Positions 21,290 through 33,159 of a DNA stretch of 64,000 nucleotides are shown piece after piece. The notes beneath the pieces are model-generated. The model was given only the letters and a program-made list of their open reading frames with translations. It made no database searches and was not told the DNA's origin. The position numbers were made by a program, and so were the translations under genes. Positions within the stretch are counted from its first letter, which is position 1. Each line of letters begins with the position of its first letter. The stretch comes from Periplaneta americana (lineage: Eukaryota > Arthropoda > Insecta > Blattodea > Blattidae), in the NCBI RefSeq assembly GCF_040183065.1, contig NC_091119.1, forward strand, positions 200,099,543-200,163,542. Direction: 5' to 3'.

Positions 21290-21430
21290 CAAATCATGCA
21301 AATCTGGCTTTCAGGTAGTAGCTCCCTGTAAAGCAGGTTTGAATAATTTCAAGGAAAAATTGTTCCGGGGCCGGGTATCGATCCCGGGACCCTTCGCTTA
21401 GCACGCGAACGCTCTACTGTTCGAGATGAG
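21290..21430 (-). mobile_element. SINE-B copy with a different tRNA-like head
   Basis: The body GAATAATTTCAAGGAAAAAT and TAGCTCCCTGTAAAGCAG matches the tandem SINE-B units at 42.0 and 57.4 kb. On the - strand the T-arm GGGATCGATACCCGGCC is the same. The part corresponding to the anticodon arm and D-arm differs (CTTCGCTTAGCACGCGAACGC on the + strand, shown in part: GCACGCGAACGC). It is a solo copy inside the 18.6-25.1 kb segment. Confidence 0.7.
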
Positions 21431-21434
21431 CGTA

Positions 21435-22670
21435 TGCAAGTAATAAAAAATTTAAAAAGACTGTCATCAGTGAAGTAAGTTATAGGGAAGTAAAGCATTA
21501 TTCCAGACATTTCCCTGGTTACTGAAAAAAAAAACGGAAAAAAATATAAACAAGAAAATGCTTAAAGCAAAATCATAATGATAACATTTAGTTGTGCACA
21601 TAATGTAAATATATTATAAATACAACACTCTAATTTGAAAAAAAGATATTGAAATAAAGTGATAAAATATTGTCAGTTCCACTAGGACAGTTGTTTTTAA
21701 TCTTTTTTTGGAAAAAGAGGCCCCTTTGAAAATATGGTGAAAGCTATGGACCCCCTTTCTAGAAAAATATAAAAAAAGGACTAACATTTTCAGATACGCT
21801 TCTCCTTTTTTACTGCTGCTTTTTAGTTCTGTACTGGTCAATAGGAGCTGGATATTTTTGTGTATTTTACATACACACGGAATTGTGTTCCTGGTGATCC
21901 TGCTGACACAGTGTTTTGGTCTTAATAAATTGGCAAAATGTAGAAAAACAAACTATTGTGGAAGAGGGTTTTGCTTTAAAAGTAGAGTATAGTTCTTGCA
22001 GATTGCAAAGTATAAGGCATTTCTGTTCATGTACATTTTTTTAAATGCTTTGTCTCTGATGCCTGACAATATTCTGGTAAATTCAGATTATTATAAAAGC
22101 CAGTTACCATTTTCACTGTTTCGTCTGCTAGCTTCTTTCCTCTTTTTATGTTTCGAAGATAAAGTCTCCCTTTCTCTTTCACAAGTTTTCTTCATTGCTT
22201 CACTCTCTTTCTTTTTTGACCAACTTTAAGAAACTAGTGTTAGTAACTAAATTTTTCCCTGCTAGTTACAGTTTGAATTTTTTGCATTATTAGGTCTAAA
22301 AGTATATCAAAATCTTCTGTCTTTTGCTTTATTTCAGTTCTAAGTGTTTCCTCTTCAGGTAGTGAAGCCGAATCAGGGTAAAGGATTCTCCCCCCCCCCC
22401 CCCCCCATATAAAATTTACCTAGTTTTGCTTTGAGAGAAGTTGATGCAAGTTCTATTTTATATTTGGCTACAGATGCCGTTCTGTGTTGTGGGATGCCAT
22501 GGATCTTGAGACACCCAAACTAACAAGGCTTTCATTTATACCCTCTTTAAAGAAAATTTCCATAACAGTTTGACTACAAGATCATCCAAAGGACTGGACT
22601 GTTTGCTTCCTCAGAAACTTCTATTATTTTTTTTATCATTTTTCCTGCATATGTATATATATATTGAATA
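21435..22670. other. AT-rich DNA with a long C run, no gene seen
   Basis: Open frames at 21614-21841 (-) and 21996-22229 (+) are hydrophobic or low in information and match nothing I know. A C run of about 18 bases sits at 22389-22407, an unusual homopolymer for this window and prone to sequencing error. Confidence 0.4.
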
Positions 22671-22671
22671 A

Positions 22672-22890
22672 GCAGTCGCGGACAGCCGATGAGGGATGGT
22701 CCTCAGCTTGGGGGTTGGGCGAAGAGCTAACAACCCATCACTGTAAAAAAACAGCTTGATACGATTCCTTCAAAGTGGGATATGATGATAGAGAATGGAT
22801 TAATTTTGCTCGGGATAGAGACCAATGGCGGGCTTATGTGAGGGCGGCAATGAAGCTCCGGGTTCCTTAAAAGCCAGTAAGTAAGTATCA
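22672..22890 (+). mobile_element. Family R retrotransposon, internally deleted (copy C)
   Basis: The last 110 bp encode VGYDDREWINFARDRDQWRA and AAMKLRVP, then the family terminus TTAAAAGCCAGTAAGTAAGT. Upstream, GTCGCGGACAGCCGATGAGG comes from somewhere else, so most of the reverse transcriptase is missing. Confidence 0.75.
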
Positions 22891-23239
22891 TTTTTCCTGC
22901 AATTTGGACACATCTTTATGCCAAGTGCAGCATTATGTCCTTTCCTCTGTAATTTCCTGGCATTAACAAGGTAGGCTATATCTCTTTCAAACCAGATATG
23001 TTTTTTTGTGTGTTTTAAACAAATTACACTTGCTCACTATGAGTGAAAACCTCCAGAGATAATTATTTGTTCTTATGGTAATCACAGCATGTTGCCTTTG
23101 TTACAAGACTTGATATTGCTATATCTTCTCTCCATAACAGAAATTCTCCTCTTCTTTTGTTTGTTTATTTGTCATTAACAGACCCTTGACAGGTATCAGT
23201 ATTTGAACAAAAGGCAGCATATGCATTGACTTTATGACA

Positions 23240-24435
23240 AGGTTTTACAGATAACACTCCATTACAATCACACAGAAATCAACGCAGCCTTATTTTATAT
23301 GAAAGACTGAAAAGAATACCTAACATAGACTACTGGAGAACCTTCTCAGATACTCGTACAAGCTTAGAGATCCAACAAGGTTTCATACAGAAAGTTAAAT
23401 ATCTAAAAAAAAAACCAATATAGCCTACCATTAGACAAATATAGTATGGAAAGGTTACAACTTCCATCTTATCCTGTCAATAAATTAAAAATCCAAATTA
23501 CAATATAACACTATCAACACAAGATTCCAGAAACTGAATGGGTACACATCTACACCGATGGTTCTAAAATCAGCAATAACTTTAATAATACGACTGGTGC
23601 TGGAATATATAATAAATTATTTTGCTTTTATATATTTCTAGGTCAAAATTCAACTCACTTTGATGAGAACTTGAAGCAGTCAATTCTACATAAAAATAAC
23701 TTTTCTATCACAGTAACCTCTTTAATAAAGCTGTTATATTTAGCGATTCTAAATCAGTTATACAAGCCATTAATGCAAACACCTATGCAACAAAAAGAAT
23801 TACTGAAATTCACCAAAGTATCAAACACTAAGTTATCTCTTCACAATAAATAGTTTTGCAATGGATTCCTTCACACTGTGGAATTCTTGTTAATGAGATA
23901 GCAGATTTCTTAACAAAAATTAAAAAAAGGCACAATGATCCAACAAATTAAAAATTCATGTTTATCATTTCAATTTTCCAAAGTAATAATTAAGAAAATC
24001 ATCCAACAAGAAATACACAAAAAATTAGTAGGCCTACATGAGAGTATAAATAAGCAATGGAATATTTTATTAAACAATAACAATTTAATTCCAGACTGCC
24101 CATGAATGAAAGCTGTCGTCGCACTTTTTCAATTATATATGTGATATGATTGTTTGGCTGCTTATCTATATAAAATAAATATTTTTCATACTCCTAATTA
24201 TTTATTTTGTAAAGAAGAAAATACTATAATGGATATGACACACCTCAAGAATTGTACAAATTTAACAGTACACATCTGTCATAATACTGGGAAGCAAGAA
24301 TGCAAATGGAAGAACTCCAATACACAGAGCATTAGCAACCTAACAACATTGACTTTTGAGACTTATAGTATTAAAGATTATACCTGTACAATAAAAAAAG
24401 TAATAAGCCAACAGCAAGTTTACACTATCTAAAAT
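23240..24435 (+). mobile_element. LINE RNase H and C-terminal relic
   Basis: Around 23540-23620 the + strand reads WVHIYTDGSKISNN and then GAGIYNKLFCFYIF: the first RNase H block. Near 23865-23930 broken frames give QWIPSHCGIL-x-NEIADFL, the last RNase H block. At 24150-24270 CLAAYLYKINIFHTPNYLFC and THLKNC form the cysteine/histidine tail. Multiple stops and shifts separate the parts. It resembles the LINE relics at 3089 and 13088. Confidence 0.75.
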
Positions 24436-25191
24436 ACTCGTAGGCCTATATCAATATTCCATATATAGCCTAAGTGAATTACCCAAACTTTTCAGAAATA
24501 TAATGCAAAGCAGAGTTTGAAAATTATAATTTTACATATGCTTTATGTGGCTTAATTTCTAGATTTTATCAAAGTATTTTTTTTTTCTCGAGAACCTCTC
24601 ATTTCTAAAAAAAAAAAAACAATTTTCTTCCCTAGTAAAGACTGGTGCACACTTAAAAAAAATCTACAATTCTGAATATACAGCAAATTGTTCTTTATAA
24701 TATTATACATATCTAAATTTTTGAAGTAATTTGACACTTAGGTAACTAAATTACCAGTATACTGATACCAAGAAGCCATATTGTGAAATTCTCCAATGTA
24801 TATTGAATAAAATAAAGGAAGAATCAAGGCTCTGGCGTTCATTCTTTACTTTTTATATCTACATTTGTTCCACTCTGCACTCATCAATATCAGTTACTGG
24901 GTGAGAACACATGAACTTCAACGGGCTGTAACTCACTCATGCAACAACGGAATAATCTAAATTCTGCCAGATTTCTGTACTGGTACACATAAAACTCATG
25001 ACCAAATATCATAACAATCGCTATCAGTGGGTGACATGTTTTAGTTGCACTGACACAGAATGACTCTAGCGCTTTGTCTAAAAAATAAGTGTTTCAGAAA
25101 TTGTTAAATATAAAGTTAAAATTAATGTTCATAATTAAAAGCAAAAATTAATGTTCAATGTTATTACACTGATGCTACTGACTGACTTACC

Positions 25192-26313
25192 TTATTGAAA
25201 ATGTTGGTTAATTATAGCTTGACGAAATGCTCTCCCAGGCACAGCATCATTGCGCTGCATCAACTCTCCTTGGGGAACAGGTTCATCATCATCAATGTCA
25301 GGGCCTCTTAAACCTCGTAACTCCTCTAGTAGTCGCACCATCTGTGGATCTTCAGGCGGTTCTTCATTGCTGGTGCTTCTGGCAATGTTATGCGGTACTG
25401 CAGTAGCCGTTATTACAGTCATGGCTTTCTGCAGACCACATCTCAAACCCACTGACAATATTGGAAACCTTCTTTTCCATATACCATACTGCCTTTCTAC
25501 AGTGTTCCTTGTTTTGATGTGTGCTCTATTATATCGCTGTTCGGCTGGAGTTAGTGGATTTAACAGTGGAGTTAATAAATATGGTTTGCAGGCATAACCT
25601 CCATCTCCTAATAAATACCCATGCGGTATTTCACCATTTTCAAATTGTGCTCTACGAGCACAGTTACGAAATATGGTGCTATCATGCACAGATCCTGCCC
25701 ATCTTGCCACAATATCCCTTATCAATAGATTGTGATCACTGATTGTCTGACAATTCAAAGAGAAATAACCTTTCCTGTTACGGAAGTGTTCTGCGTTGTC
25801 TCCCCCAGGAGATTGAATTCTAATATGTGTACAATCTATTGTTCCTATCACACCCGGAAATCCATCTATTTGATGAAATCCATCCATTACATTTTGTAAA
25901 TCGGCCCTTGCTGGAAAAACAATGAAGCGTGGAAAGAACGATGCAATGATTTCCGACACTTCACTGGTGATACGCTGCACTGTTGTTCGATGTATATTAG
26001 CAGTGTCCCCGATAACAATATTAAAAGCACCTGTGGCATACGATCGTAAAGTTGCCAAAACTCTGTTCATAGGAGAAACGGGATTATTTCTGTTGGTAGG
26101 GAACTCTAACCTATCGTTCATTTGGTCCACTAACCACCACACTGTTTCTTTACTCAGTCGAAATCTCTCTTCAAATTTTCTGTCTCCCAGATCTTCGAAA
26201 GGATCTCCTCTTTCTACAATAACACCAATTCTATTATTTCCGCAGTGATTTGCGTGTTCAAGATACATCATTTCATCTTCGATTCCATCAAGTACGTCAA
26301 ATCGTGCCGCCAT
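25192..26313 (-). CDS. PIF/Harbinger transposase (HARBI1-like DDE nuclease)
   Basis: Single uninterrupted frame of 373 residues, close to HARBI1 (about 350). The N-terminal motif is KFEERFRLSKETVWWLVDQM (46-65). A helix-turn-helix region follows at about 80-120 (NRVLATLRSYATGAF ... VQRITSEVSEII). The DDE_Tnp_4 fold carries D160 in VIGTIDCTHI, D211 in AGSVHDSTIF, the companion D237 in LLGDGGYACKPYL, and E273 in NTVERQYGIWKRRFPIL. All catalytic positions are present. The acidic C-terminal stretch IDDDEPVP precedes the stop. The start context ACCAAAATGG is good. It converges with the Myb/SANT-like gene and probably acts with it on the 25-bp ends. No lesion seen, so activity or recent activity is possible. 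Confidence 0.93.
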   Translation of the reverse strand: MAARFDVLDGIEDEMMYLEHANHCGNNRIGVIVERGDPFEDLGDRKFEERFRLSKETVWWLVDQMNDRLEFPTNRNNPVSPMNRVLATLRSYATGAFNIVIGDTANIHRTTVQRITSEVSEIIASFFPRFIVFPARADLQNVMDGFHQIDGFPGVIGTIDCTHIRIQSPGGDNAEHFRNRKGYFSLNCQTISDHNLLIRDIVARWAGSVHDSTIFRNCARRAQFENGEIPHGYLLGDGGYACKPYLLTPLLNPLTPAEQRYNRAHIKTRNTVERQYGIWKRRFPILSVGLRCGLQKAMTVITATAVPHNIARSTSNEEPPEDPQMVRLLEELRGLRGPDIDDDEPVPQGELMQRNDAVPGRAFRQAIINQHFQ

Positions 26314-26683
26314 TTTGGTTTTCTCGACTTGACCATGTTCAATTCAAGATAATCAGTCCCACACCCGTGATCAAATTTGATCATCATCAACTCGCTTGTT
26401 TAACTTTGATCGAGATTGATACTCCGCAAATTGGCGTTGAAGACGGTCAAGTGCCGACTTAACTTTGGTCAAATTTTGATCGAGAATGGTGCACACGGGC
26501 ATAGAACTGATTCCGAAACGATAGCTACTGAACTCCCAGTTCTCTGTTCCAGCGTGCTTTAGAACTTGTTCGGAACAAGTGAAATTGGTTCTCGACTGAT
26601 AGCAGAAACTTGCGAATTCTGAACTGCTGACGCATGCGCAGATGATGTATTATAAAGTTACGGTTAAAAAGTAGTAGTTCACT

Positions 26684-26827
26684 ATGGGTGATTTGAAAAG
26701 TCGTAGGAATATATTTTACGAAGAATTAAGTTCGGAAGATAAATATTGTTTTAATATGAGAAGAAATTCCGAAGGCCGTGAAAGAAGAGTTCAAGAAACG
26801 TTTCAACAACGTAAAATTCCGAACTAG
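26684..26827 (+). CDS. Small unrecognised ORF, 47 aa
   Basis: The ATG opens MGDLKSRRNIFYEELSSEDK, followed by YCFNMRRNSEGRERRVQETF and a TAG. It is highly charged with protein-like codon variety and an adequate start context (ACTATGG). It lies just outside the Harbinger right end. It could be a first exon or a transposon remnant; no family is recognised. Confidence 0.3.
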   Translation: MGDLKSRRNIFYEELSSEDKYCFNMRRNSEGRERRVQETFQQRKIPN

Positions 26828-28130
26828 TTCTGACACCGTACACAACCAAGCCCCTACAGTCTCGGCTGCGCGAAACGAGGAAACCGGGGCAAATTGAACG
26901 CTGCGCTTGCCGCCATATTGTTGGAGAGCAGACAAATAATAGCAGTGCGTAAATCACGCCATTTAACGCTGTGATGATCTAAAATTGACATATTATGGCC
27001 ATTTTCGACGTTTAACGTAAAATTAGGACGAAATAAACATATTCAAAGTTTCATTGATATGTGTTAGAACATTAAAGAAAAGAAAATACGTATGCAGCAA
27101 TTTGTAGAAAACATACTGATACATCCATAAATAGGCCTACACAATACACATTATAGATTGTATAATTTTACGATAATCAGCAAATTGTTAGGTTTCAGAG
27201 AATCTAAAATTATATTAACATATTAACTCTTAGATCACAAGACATAAATATATGCACCTTGATTACACAAGTTCTTGTTATAATCAAATCCCTAAGTGAA
27301 ATAAATATGCGATAATCAGTATAGACTTGTTGTTAAGTTTTGGAGAATCAAAAATAAATTATATTACCGGTACTTTTAGACCACAGGACATAGGTAATCT
27401 GGCAAAATATAATATGCGAAGGTAGCCAAATTACATTGAATTCATTCTTCAATTAATAAAGGGAATGCTATCAATTATAAAAAGTATCGGTACCTAATAC
27501 ATTGCAAACAATAGGTAACGTGAAGACCTAAAAACTAAACAATCACTTTATGCAAGATAAAAAAACCACATACTTTTTATGTGTGGATTTTTTACATATT
27601 GTATTTTTATTTTAAATAAATAAAATAGATATATTATCATTGCTTGCGGAGTGATGGTACATAATTTTTATGCACATATGCAATATCAATAAGATGCCAT
27701 TCCTTGCTTTTGTTAATAAAATATATCCGGCAAAATGTAAAAGAGTTATTTATAGGTGAACTCTGAATCATAAATTCACAAAGGAGGCTTAGCTATTATA
27801 GCTATTTATTTATTTATTTATTATCTGTATATTTATTTATCCATATATGGATCTTGAATGAAAGTTTATTATCTTGCAAATAAATTCATTTACATAATAA
27901 AAACAAAAAGTTATCTTTCCACTAATGTTTTAACATTTGATGTGTAAGTCTAAAATAATTCACTCAGTGGGATTTCTCCACAGTCTGATATACTTGTACT
28001 AACAATTAGGTATTCTTTATTGTCGTAAACTACTGATTGATTTTTAATGATATTGATATTGTAACAACATTATAATAATAATATTATATCGTGCCTTTCG
28101 CAAATAGCTTGGAAAATTAAACAGGGATGG
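26828..28130. other. AT-rich DNA, nothing recognised
   Basis: Very AT-rich with short (TATT)n and (ATTT)n patches near 27800. Open frames near 26726-26957 overlap the small ORF on the other strand. No element ends or RNA genes were found. Confidence 0.4.
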
Positions 28131-28132
28131 TG

Positions 28133-28447
28133 TTATCGCCGCGCTCTCATGGTTAACATTCGGCAGGTCTTTGAGCGGCCTCATGCGTTCGGCAGGTCTT
28201 TGAAATTTAATTGTATTATTGTTTTCAATTTCTTGTGTCGCTGCTCCAATCACTCGCCTCAATTTCAATAATGCAACCTATAAGCAGCTTCAATTATTAT
28301 TAAATGACACTTACTTGTCTAATCCACGTAGACTAAACCCGAGGTTGCAATGTCTTGTGCTGAGGACGAACATTAAGGTATGTGATTAAAAATTATTATT
28401 AAAGAGTTATTATTAAGAGTTAAGAAAGCCAACGTACTCGTATATGA

Positions 28448-28517
<70 letters not shown>

Positions 28518-28694
28518 GCCATTTAACAATATAGCAAACTAGTGCTTATTCTTATCGAGAAAGTAGACGTGACAACGTGACGCTTAGAGTGAAACCTACA
28601 GAGCAACAATCGGTCGGCAAAATTATTTTTTTAAACCACACCGCAGGTTATTATATGATGCCGACATGTTAACCATGAGTCCGCGGCGATAATA
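28133..28694. repeat. Inverted repeat pair around an (AAT)n tract
   Basis: TTATCGCCGCGCTCTCATGG-TTAAC at 28133-28168 matches, in reverse, TTATCGCCGCGGACTCATGG-TTAAC at 28661-28694, about 34 bp with a few differences. It may be the ends of a small element, but no target duplication was found. The motif TTCGGCAGGTCTTTGA is also repeated directly at about 28159 and 28189. Confidence 0.5.
28449..28516. repeat. (AAT)n microsatellite
   Basis: Perfect AAT run of more than 20 units. Confidence 0.95.
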
Positions 28695-28699
28695 TATCA

Positions 28700-30060
28700 T
28701 CTTTCAAAATTATATTGCCATTACTTTCACACTATTCACTAAAAACACCCGAGACAAAACAAAGGATTTGTCGTGTCAATATGTGTCGTGTGTCGTGTCG
28801 TATGACAATCGTGTTTACCGCTCTATTTCTACCAGTAGCATGGCGGCGTAAACATGCGCAGACTGGTTTCAATTTTGGACAGCACACCAGCGCTCTGTGT
28901 GAGTCTAGTATACTATTATAACGTCTTTGTACACAACTGGCGCACGCGTCGAAAGAAGTTACCTGATTACCGGGGGTATTAGTTTGGAACGCTTTCTGAA
29001 TCGCTTGCTGGATCAAACCTAATATTGCACGTATGGTAGGTTTTGTAAAAACATAACCTTATTCCCCCCAAAAATATTTACGTTTTTATTAAAAGTTTCG
29101 TATGATTCTCGAGTATAAATTAAGAACATTTATTAAATAAGTATTGCTCATCATAAAGGCGATTAATTAATTATTTGTACCGGTATATAATCTGTGATAA
29201 TAGTTACTCTTCGACTGTTTTCTTTTGTGTTGTATTGGGAGCGGAATGATTGATTGGAGATAGTTCCTGGAATAATGGCGTCTGTATTTGTTTTCATTAA
29301 ATCAGTCCACTTTATTGTGTTTTAATATTAAATGTAATTATTAATTTCATTTTGGAACTTCTTACAAGATATTTAGTTCAGCAGCTAACTATAAAAAAAT
29401 AAACAATATTTTCTGTCTCACGCTACCGATGCAACAGATTATGATACATAAGCCCCAGATCAAACGTTAATGATATAAACATTTTCTATAGTTCAGATTT
29501 ATGAATGCAGCCGGCATCCCCTCCTTGTGATCTCTTGCGCTGCCACATGCTGAGGTGCCATCGCCGTTGCTGGGTAGACGTAGTTAGTCATGTCTTCATC
29601 CAGCTAATCCAATGTTAAAATTATATTTATATTCCTTGTAAAAACAAAAAGCGTCTTGTTTGTTCTTTAACTTAGCGACAAATTGCGTGGTTTTAGGTAA
29701 GATAGAAATATATTATGGTAGCCTATTTATAAAGGAAATAAAACAGTTTCATTTGTAGATGTACATAATTGGTGATGGGTAATATGATACGTATATACTA
29801 TGCGATTAGACTACAGTGTAGTTTTGTTAAAGTATAATATTACTTTATCTACCTTTTTGCCTTTTATGTTAAAAAGACTCTTTTGACGTGCATACTCGGG
29901 AAAAATGTCCGCTACCATTCTTGGTAATAGTCTACATACATCTTATGATTAAGATGATTCTCATCAAGAGGTGACTTGCGATTATTTGAAATCACACAAC
30001 CACCAATCACTTACACGTTCAACGCAATTAGCGTATACGAATTCGTAGAATTCATTGCCA

Positions 30061-30066
<6 letters not shown>
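28700..30066. other. Unassigned DNA
   Basis: The part at 28770-29000 is richer in CpG (GTGTCGTGTGTCGTGTCGTA, GCGCACGCGTCGAAAG) than its surroundings and could hold a promoter, but I see no supported first exon. The rest is AT-rich. A frame on - at 28732-29016 has no recognisable motif. Confidence 0.35.
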
Positions 30067-30108
<42 letters not shown>

Positions 30109-30120
30109 CATTATTATCAT
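30067..30120. repeat. (ATT)n microsatellite
   Basis: About 17 ATT units with two CATT interruptions at the end. Confidence 0.95.
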
Positions 30121-30867
30121 TACTATATTCACATACAAGTGGTGGCTAAACTAGCGTTGAGTTAGTTCCTCGTACTTCAAGTGTATACAGCTCTCTTCTC
30201 AGTCATACCAACATAATTTTGGTGACATTAGGAAAATTTCACACTAGTGTACACTCACGCTATGCCTTGGTTACACAAATCTGTGACAGGTTAGGTTAGA
30301 CTTTTATTATACCTTGCATATACGCTGAGCAAAGACTGGTAATTTTTATTGTGATGTCAGTAATATGGGTAATGGCGGATTTTCACTTCCGAAATCACTA
30401 GAAGTAACTCAGCGCTAGTTTCATCAAAATATTTTCTCTTGATAAAAAATGGTGCTATTAATTAGTGAATAAAAACGAGCGTTTTATCAGGAAACAAAAG
30501 CACATTTTTCATATTTGAAATTCGAGGTAAATTAAAAAAAAAAATCTATTCATTCCTAATGTATCTTGGAACGATGCGTATTCATTATACAGGTAACAGT
30601 AAGCCATGTTTACTAGAGACAATAAATTGGAAACAAAATGAGCAGTGGTCTAGACGGCTCGGTTATTGTTTTGGTTAATAAGTTATATGCCCTGGACCAA
30701 ATTGATATTAAGTCTTCTTGCGTCTTCACTTCCTAGGTTATGTTTTACTTATTTGGAAACTATACCTTCATACTGTAAAGACGCAGTTTATAAGGTTAAA
30801 GATAGGTAGGTAGGCAGATAGTTACACATAGAATATAGATTGATAGACACATAGACTGATACATACA

Positions 30868-31711
<844 letters not shown>

Positions 31712-31867
31712 GCATTAATATATTTATTCATTCTGTAATATTCTTACAGTTGCTTTACAGCAAAGAAGATAGAAAATGACCTATTCCTATGTTTAAGATA
31801 TAAAAATGGAAGTATGAAATATATACATACAAAATTAATACCGGTACCGTACTTCAATAAAAATCCT

Positions 31868-32058
31868 GGTTGGGACACGTTACCTAGTTGAGGATTTTTT
31901 TCGGGGGTTTACCTTCAACCCATTAAGAGCAAATGCTGGGTAACTTTCGCCACTGGACCCTGGACTCCTTTCGCTGGTATTATCACCTTCGTTTTATTCA
32001 GACGCTATATAACGATACCAGTTGATAAGGCGTCGTAAAATAGCCAATTAAAATACCT
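31868..32058 (+). mobile_element. SINE-A, 5'-truncated copy
   Basis: It matches the body of the full copies at 32359, 49924 and 54643: the CTAGTTGAGG start, AGCAAATGCTGGGTAACTTT, ATTATCACCTTC and GGCGTCGTAAAATA. The tRNA-like head is missing. It is more diverged than the full copies. Confidence 0.85.
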
Positions 32059-32358
32059 TAATAAGAAAACATAATTATTATACAATGCAATGTGGTTATC
32101 ATTAATTAATATATTGAATACGGAACTGTTACCTATTAAATATAGGCTATATGATAACTTTCGCAGTGATCACATCGTGTTTCTGGAGTGGTATGCTACA
32201 ATTCTAAGGTTATTTTAAATTATTTGAGTGCGTAATTTTTTTTCTCTGGTTTGTGGTGTGGAATATATCGAAGTTTCACCTGAAAATGTTTTAAAAATAA
32301 TTTAACCATTATCTGCCGGCAAAGTTGAATAAATTCAGTTCACTGATCTATTAATTGT

Positions 32359-32618
32359 GTTCACACCTGTGGAGTAACGGTCAGCGCGTCTGGCCGCGAA
32401 ACCAGATGGCCCGGGTTCGAATCCCGGTCGGGGCAAGTTACCTGGTTGAGGTTTTTTCCGGGGTTTTCCCTCAACCCAATGCGAGCAAATGCTGGGTAAC
32501 TTTCGGTGCTGGACCCCGGACTCATTTCACCGGCATTATCACCTTCATTTCATTCAGACGCTAAATAACCTAGATGTTGATACAGCGTCGTAAAATAACC
32601 CAATAAAATAAAAAATAA
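32359..32618 (+). mobile_element. SINE-A, full tRNA-derived copy with 13-bp TSD
   Basis: The head contains GGAGTAACGGTCAGCGCG (A-box region) and GGTTCGAATCC (B box, 32414-32424) with a T-stem CCCGG/CCGGG. The body includes TTTTTCCGGGGTTTTCCCTC and AGCAAATGCTGGGTAACTTT, and the tail is AATAAAATAAAA. ATCTATTAATTGT is duplicated at 32346-32358 and 32619-32631, so the borders are exact and the copy is young. Head and tail are typical of a SINE mobilised by a LINE. Confidence 0.92.
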
Positions 32619-32631
32619 ATCTATTAATTGT

Positions 32632-33150
32632 AATCAATATTTATAATGTAACAAATGTACCAATGACTTCATCATTACATAGATCATTGTGTTCGAGCAA
32701 GGAATAATAGATCGTATGCAATAACATGTTATCCACAACGGCCTTCATCTCGCTTATAGAGGTTCCAATTTCACATTGAAAAGACCCTGCAACACCAAAC
32801 CAATGTGTAAGCAGCTATCATGGCTTTGAAATGCTATGCCCGTAACTGTAGTATAGCCACATTGTCAGAGCGGTACACAATACGCCCTTATATTGTCAAT
32901 ACGGTCACGGCGCTATTTATCACACACTTCCCTTGGGCTAGGTTGCTAGTTCCCAGAACGTGTAGCCCACAAACCCATCGGGGAAGCTCCTATTTCAACA
33001 ATGTTAAAATTGAAAGCATTGCATTTTCAATGGCCAGCAAAGGATGAGATGTAGCGGGGCCAAGCATAAGTCTTATCGGCGAATTACTGAACTAAACGTC
33101 TTACTCAATTCTTGACAATCGCAGAGCGCACGTAACATCGAAGTTGCCAA
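32632..33150. other. Spacer, nothing recognised
   Basis: A 75-residue frame at 32820-33047 (MALKCYARNCSIATLSERYT ...) has no motif I know and no supporting splice or promoter signal. No element ends were found. Confidence 0.35.
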
Positions 33151-33159
33151 CCTAAGAGA

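Larger units (their letters stand above)
18606..25066. mobile_element. Possible element nested between the two Harbinger genes
   Basis: The left sequence GGGTCATTCCGTGTCA and the reversed right sequence GAGTCATTCTGTGTCA match, and matching resumes at ATGTCACCCAC further in on both sides. I could not find a target duplication (flanks CAACT and TAGCG). The segment contains a LINE relic, a MITE, a SINE copy, a family R fragment and an RNase H LINE, but no transposase I can attach to these ends. The boundaries are tentative. Confidence 0.4.
15183..26501. mobile_element. Apparently intact PIF/Harbinger transposon, 11.3 kb
   Basis: The left end is TGGCCGTGTGCACCATTCTC and the right end, reversed, is TGCCCGTGTGCACCATTCTC; both continue GATCA, giving 25 bp with one mismatch. 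TAG duplications flank the element exactly (15180-15182 and 26502-26504), matching the 3-bp duplications of this superfamily. Two converging genes lie inside: a two-exon Myb/SANT-like gene near the left end and an uninterrupted DDE transposase near the right end. About 6.5 kb between them seems to be a later insertion (18606-25066); without it the element would be about 4.9 kb, a normal autonomous size. Confidence 0.88.

Noticed and set aside
32363-32430. Functional tRNA gene
   Set aside because: A and B boxes are present, but the acceptor stem is incomplete, the sequence continues into a conserved SINE body, and the copy has a target duplication. The same holds for the other SINE heads here.
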